Of a DNA stretch of 64,000 bases, positions 61,101 through 64,000 are shown in pieces (position 1 is the stretch's first letter; each line of letters starts with the position of its first letter). The notes beneath the pieces were generated by a model that did no database searches, was not told the origin of the DNA, and saw only the letters and a program-made list of their open reading frames with translations. Source of the stretch: Burhinus oedicnemus (taxonomy: Eukaryota; Chordata; Aves; Charadriiformes; Burhinidae). The position numbers and the translations under genes are program-made. Where the stretch lies: the NCBI GenBank assembly GCA_008921705.1, contig VFFE01007039.1, positions 658,118-722,117 of the forward strand. Reading direction: 5' to 3'.

Positions 61101-62199
61101 CTCATCACGCAATCAAAAAGCTCCTTTTAAGGAATGCTTTTGTGACTAAGTGAAAATCCATGGCATTAGAGGAAAGAGTCCTTTTAATTTGCCTTTGTTC
61201 AAACATTTACGCCTTTTGCTGTATGGAAAACATGCCTCAAACAAGATATGGGATGGAAATATGATGAGACTAAAATCTTTGAAAAACAAAAATAAGTGCG
61301 GCTGTATTTAGGACTGGAGTGATCCCAGCCATTAGGGAGCGAGAGAACAGATATTCCTTGCTTACAGTAAATCAAGACCAGCATCTACTATGCTCCAATA
61401 AAGCTTTTTTGAGTGCAGGCTTTCACATTTGTCAAGAATACTGCATAACAGGAAAATTTTTCACAGCTCTTTAGTAATTTCTAAAGGTTCTAACTTGTTG
61501 CACCGCAACAGTTTTTTAAAAAGCAAAACCAAATCCTCAAGCCGCTAAACTCAACGGGAGATTGCCCTGACCTGAAACAATCCGGGGTTTGGTACGCCCT
61601 CCCTTGAAGAGTAGTTCAGTGATTTATCAGCTCCCCCAGGATACACCAGCTTTGATATGTAGAAACTCTACAAGGTAGTTTCATATTTTAAGACGGCACC
61701 TTTTGCTTGCTTCCTGTTCTGTAACAGAATACTGCAATTTGGCAACAGTGGGTAGAAACAAAAGGAGGGTATTGAGAACTAATGTTACCGAAAAACTGTA
61801 TACAAAATAAGCTGAGCTATACAAGCTAAAGTAAGTGGAGGACTACAAATATTAATAGGATAAACAGAGAAAAGGAACATAAATTTAAACCCGTTCCTTT
61901 GGAAAAACGTTGCTTTTCTTTTTTCAAACACAGTGTAGGAATTCCCAAACAGTAAAAAAACCCACTATTGATAGCATTCTTAATGCCACTGAATTAGTTG
62001 GAGATGCAGGATGAGAGGTTCATGACTTAATTTTGTATTTTGCTCATTAAACTACTGTTATTCTAACACCCAAGGTGGGGGAAAAGAACACAGGGCCCCT
62101 CCCCATCCCTCGAGTCAGGGCTCAGCCTGTGAAATGCCCCTGCCTTCAGTGCGTTTGCAGTGACAGGAGGCCTTATGTTTGCAGATGTGTTAGCCACTT
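61101..62199. other. Unassigned intergenic DNA
   Basis: No gene or repeat was recognised. It is AT-rich with short frames only. Confidence 0.38.
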
Positions 62200-62340
62200 T
62201 TTGATTTGATCTTTATGCAATTATTTTGATTAAGAAAATGTTCATCTTGTTGACATTATCACCGTAGTCAATAGCTAATGACCCCAGTAGTTAATTTCCT
62301 TATAAATATTTAACTTAATAGAAGTCGTCCCTTGGGTTAT
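62200..62340. promoter_or_regulatory. Candidate conserved noncoding element
   Basis: TTTGATCTTTATGCAATTAT, then TTTTGATTAAG and CAATAGCTAATGACC give TCF/LEF-like, octamer-like and homeodomain-like words in 140 bases of unique DNA. The call is weak and compositional. Confidence 0.22.
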
Positions 62341-63324
62341 AGTACTTCTGACACTTGTATAATCTGAAACAAATCCTCTCTTTTTTAGTCAAACAGACCA
62401 TGTTACACACACAGTTGGCTAGCTATTTACAAAGCACCCAATTAAATCCTACTTAATTCTCCCACTCTGAAAATCCCGTTTCGCTAGTGTGCAGGCTACC
62501 GATCACACAAAATGAGCATCTTTCACTGAGCCTGGACATGAGGTTACAGTCTGTAAGACCCGATTGTACAAAAGCCGGCTGTAAAATGAATTTGCCCGTC
62601 AAATGGTACGTACAAAAAAAAAAAAAAACAACACAAACAAAAGTGAAGAGAATGTGCAAATTCAGAGGATTGAAGAAATAAGCTGAAGAATCACAGTTAA
62701 AGACAGGTAAATCTAGTTTAATGTTCACATGTAGTAGTTACACATCACAGAGATTAAACAGGATTTTAACTGTAACATAGCTGCAGTGAAATGAAAGTCA
62801 TTTTGTACTAGAAAAATAATCTTGACGCAATTATCCGATTTTTGGTCTACTTAAGTTCATTTTAAGATGAATTTACATCACTGATCATAATGACTTTGCC
62901 CATGTGCCTTTCTGCAGTTCAGTATTAATACTCTTTGGACGAAGGAAATGGCAACTGTTTTTGTTAAATGATTTGCCCTTTGGTTGCAAGCAGAGAACTG
63001 TTTTCACTTTTTAAGCAATTAATAGGCTGTAGGAACGCAAGTTTGCAATAAAACCTTTTGGTGCTAAATGAAGTTCCAGAACAAATTTCTTGATCTGATG
63101 CAACAGATTTTAAAAAAAGTTGATTAAAGATCTAAAGCATCGCCCCCATAATGCAAAAACTAGATAGAATTTGGTTTTCTATTCTTGGTAAAAAACCACT
63201 ACATCTAACTGCTACTTTTATAGAATGCACTAAAAACCCTTGTGCCTACATGACAAAAGTGTAGTCTCAAAATGTATAATACACTTACAAACATTTTAAG
63301 TCTAGATTGAGGAAAACACGTTTG
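62341..63324. other. AT-rich DNA flanking a putative 3' end
   Basis: An A15 run lies at 62614-62628. A plus-strand AATAAA (about 63048-63053) is not preceded by a coding frame. No gene was recognised. If the minus-strand 3' end at about 63325 is right, this is its downstream flank, or part of a longer alternative 3' UTR. Confidence 0.3.
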
Positions 63325-63341
63325 TATGGACTCCAAACAAG

Positions 63342-63347
63342 TTTATT
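63342..63347 (-). terminator. Candidate polyadenylation signal AATAAA
   Basis: TTTATT on the plus strand gives AATAAA on the minus strand. A GU-rich stretch (complement of about 63309-63320) lies 20-35 bases downstream, matching the usual arrangement of cleavage and polyadenylation elements. Confidence 0.4.
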
Positions 63348-63538
63348 TGCAATTAGACATCTCATGCAATCATGCAGGACCACTAGCTATAGCTGTAACT
63401 TCCGCATCTAAAGGACATTTGGGGACAAAAAAAAGCCCTAAACATTCAAGATATTTCCATATTAGCAGCTCCGTACTTGAGCCGCGGTATTCTAGAGATA
63501 TTCCCACAGATTTAAAAAAAACATACACACCTTTATAA

Positions 63539-63546
63539 TATTTACA
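63539..63546 (-). promoter_or_regulatory. Pumilio-type motif TGTAAATA
   Basis: An exact match to TGTANATA on the minus strand within the putative 3' UTR, about 195 bases upstream of the candidate poly(A) signal. The motif is short and could occur by chance in AT-rich DNA. Confidence 0.3.
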
Positions 63547-63844
63547 AAAAAATATTTAATTAAAAATATTTTATAATTACAGTAGTCTATTAAAGCATAT
63601 ACTTTTCTCACACTTATAGAACATCTCTATATATACACAGTATGAAATGTCACTCATTTATCTATACAATATGTAACATTCCTGCAGGGAGAAGAAAGTT
63701 CCCTGGGCCCCAATAAAATCCATCTATTTTAAACAATAGATGTCAAATATATCTACAAATGCTCTGGTAGATTAGTAAAGCTTCAAGATTCAGCTGCTCG
63801 GTCCCTTATAAGAGTTATAACGCTTCTAAAGTCTGGTTTAGGCT

Positions 63845-64000
63845 CGGTCCTCTCTCTATCCCGGGGAAGAGTCGCAACTTTTCCTGCTCCGAGTCCGACA
63901 ACCTCCTGCCACCGCGGGACACACCGCTCACATCTGGTCGGAAGCGAAGAGAAGAGACGGGGGGAGGAGGAGGAGGAGGAGGAGAAGGAGGGGGGGGGGG
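63845..64000 (-). other. CpG-dense window edge, possible coding end or UTR
   Basis: About 11 CpGs occur within 125 bases, followed by a GGA repeat (about 63964-63982) and a G-run to the edge. On the minus strand all three phases enter open from the edge: one is proline-rich and stops at 63815-63817 region (TAA), one ends at a TGA near 63928-63930, and one is serine-rich. None matches a family I recognise, so phase and product remain undecided. It may equally be 5' UTR or promoter DNA of a plus-strand gene. Confidence 0.3.
63961..64000 (+). repeat. GGA repeat and terminal G-run
   Basis: About six GGA units, one GAA interruption and then a run of G reaching the window edge. It has G-quadruplex potential, and a sequencing or assembly limit is plausible at the G-run. 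Confidence 0.9.

Larger units (their letters stand above)
63325..63844 (-). other. Putative 3' UTR of a minus-strand gene beyond the right edge
   Basis: Very AT-rich unique sequence lies next to a CpG-dense segment. On the minus strand it reads through TAATTAAATATTTTT-like AU-rich sequence and a Pumilio-type TGTAAATA (complement of 63539-63546) to an AATAAA (complement of 63342-63347), followed by GU-rich sequence near 63309-63320, as expected at a polyadenylation site. No intron signals or coding frames lie inside. The parent gene cannot be named from this window. A promoter or noncoding transcript on the plus strand is the alternative. Confidence 0.35.

Noticed and set aside
1..64000. CRISPR arrays, insertion sequences, operons, riboswitches, phage or plasmid features
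   Set aside because: CR1, avian LTR and ancient SINE-like relics show vertebrate nuclear DNA. No direct-repeat/spacer arrays or bacterial gene organisation are present.
1..64000. tRNA and well-known developmental microRNA genes (let-7, miR-9, miR-10, miR-124, miR-137)
   Set aside because: I saw no tRNA B-box in context and no match to these mature microRNA sequences. A covariance-model search would be needed to exclude others.
63845..64000. Naming the right-edge gene as a specific transcription factor
   Set aside because: None of the three open minus phases matches a C-terminus I can recall with confidence, so any symbol would be a guess.

Overview
The window is vertebrate nuclear DNA, almost certainly from a bird. 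The support is three 5'-truncated copies of the CR1 LINE, two of which end in the 8-base terminal repeat ATTCTATG typical of avian CR1 while the third ends in a diverged form of it, plus a solo LTR of the common avian endogenous-retrovirus type. Base composition is mixed and mostly CpG-poor, with long AT-rich stretches and long spacing between features. Nothing suggests bacterial, viral or plasmid DNA.

I find no convincing protein-coding gene and no recognisable tRNA, rRNA or microRNA gene. The open frames are short. The longest (about 288, 202, 167 and 167 codons) match no family I know and behave like chance frames in GC-rich or low-complexity DNA. The only recognisable protein coding is the C-terminal end of the CR1 reverse-transcriptase polyprotein in the three CR1 relics (1578-1985 minus, 6238-6581 plus, 40480-41365 minus).

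Layout. 1-1577: unassigned, with a long open minus frame. 1578-2763: a CR1 relic followed 33 bases later by a 745-base solo LTR with a perfect 5-base target duplication. 2769-6237: unassigned. 6238-6581: a second CR1. 6582-16479: unassigned, except for one ancient SINE-like relic and a large GAAA microsatellite at 11463-11721. 16480-40479: a desert with candidate conserved regulatory blocks (17222-17440, 31480-31640, 37820-38700), several ancient repeat relics, small tandem duplications, a G-quadruplex motif and one 27-base assembly gap (29510-29536). 40480-41365: the longest CR1. 41366-62340: a desert with further candidate regulatory blocks (43020-43330, 46190-46330, 48161-48430, 53440-53690, 55560-55810, 58500-58870, 62200-62340) and a GC-rich patch at 59000-59960.

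The right edge differs. A CpG-dense segment (about 63845-64000) passes leftward into an AT-rich, UTR-like block with a Pumilio-type motif and a minus-strand AATAAA at 63342-63347. The simplest reading is the 3' end of a minus-strand gene whose body lies beyond the window. The gene cannot be named from this sequence. Overall the window looks like the gene-poor flank of a gene, possibly a developmental regulator. That last step is inference; cross-species alignment would test it.
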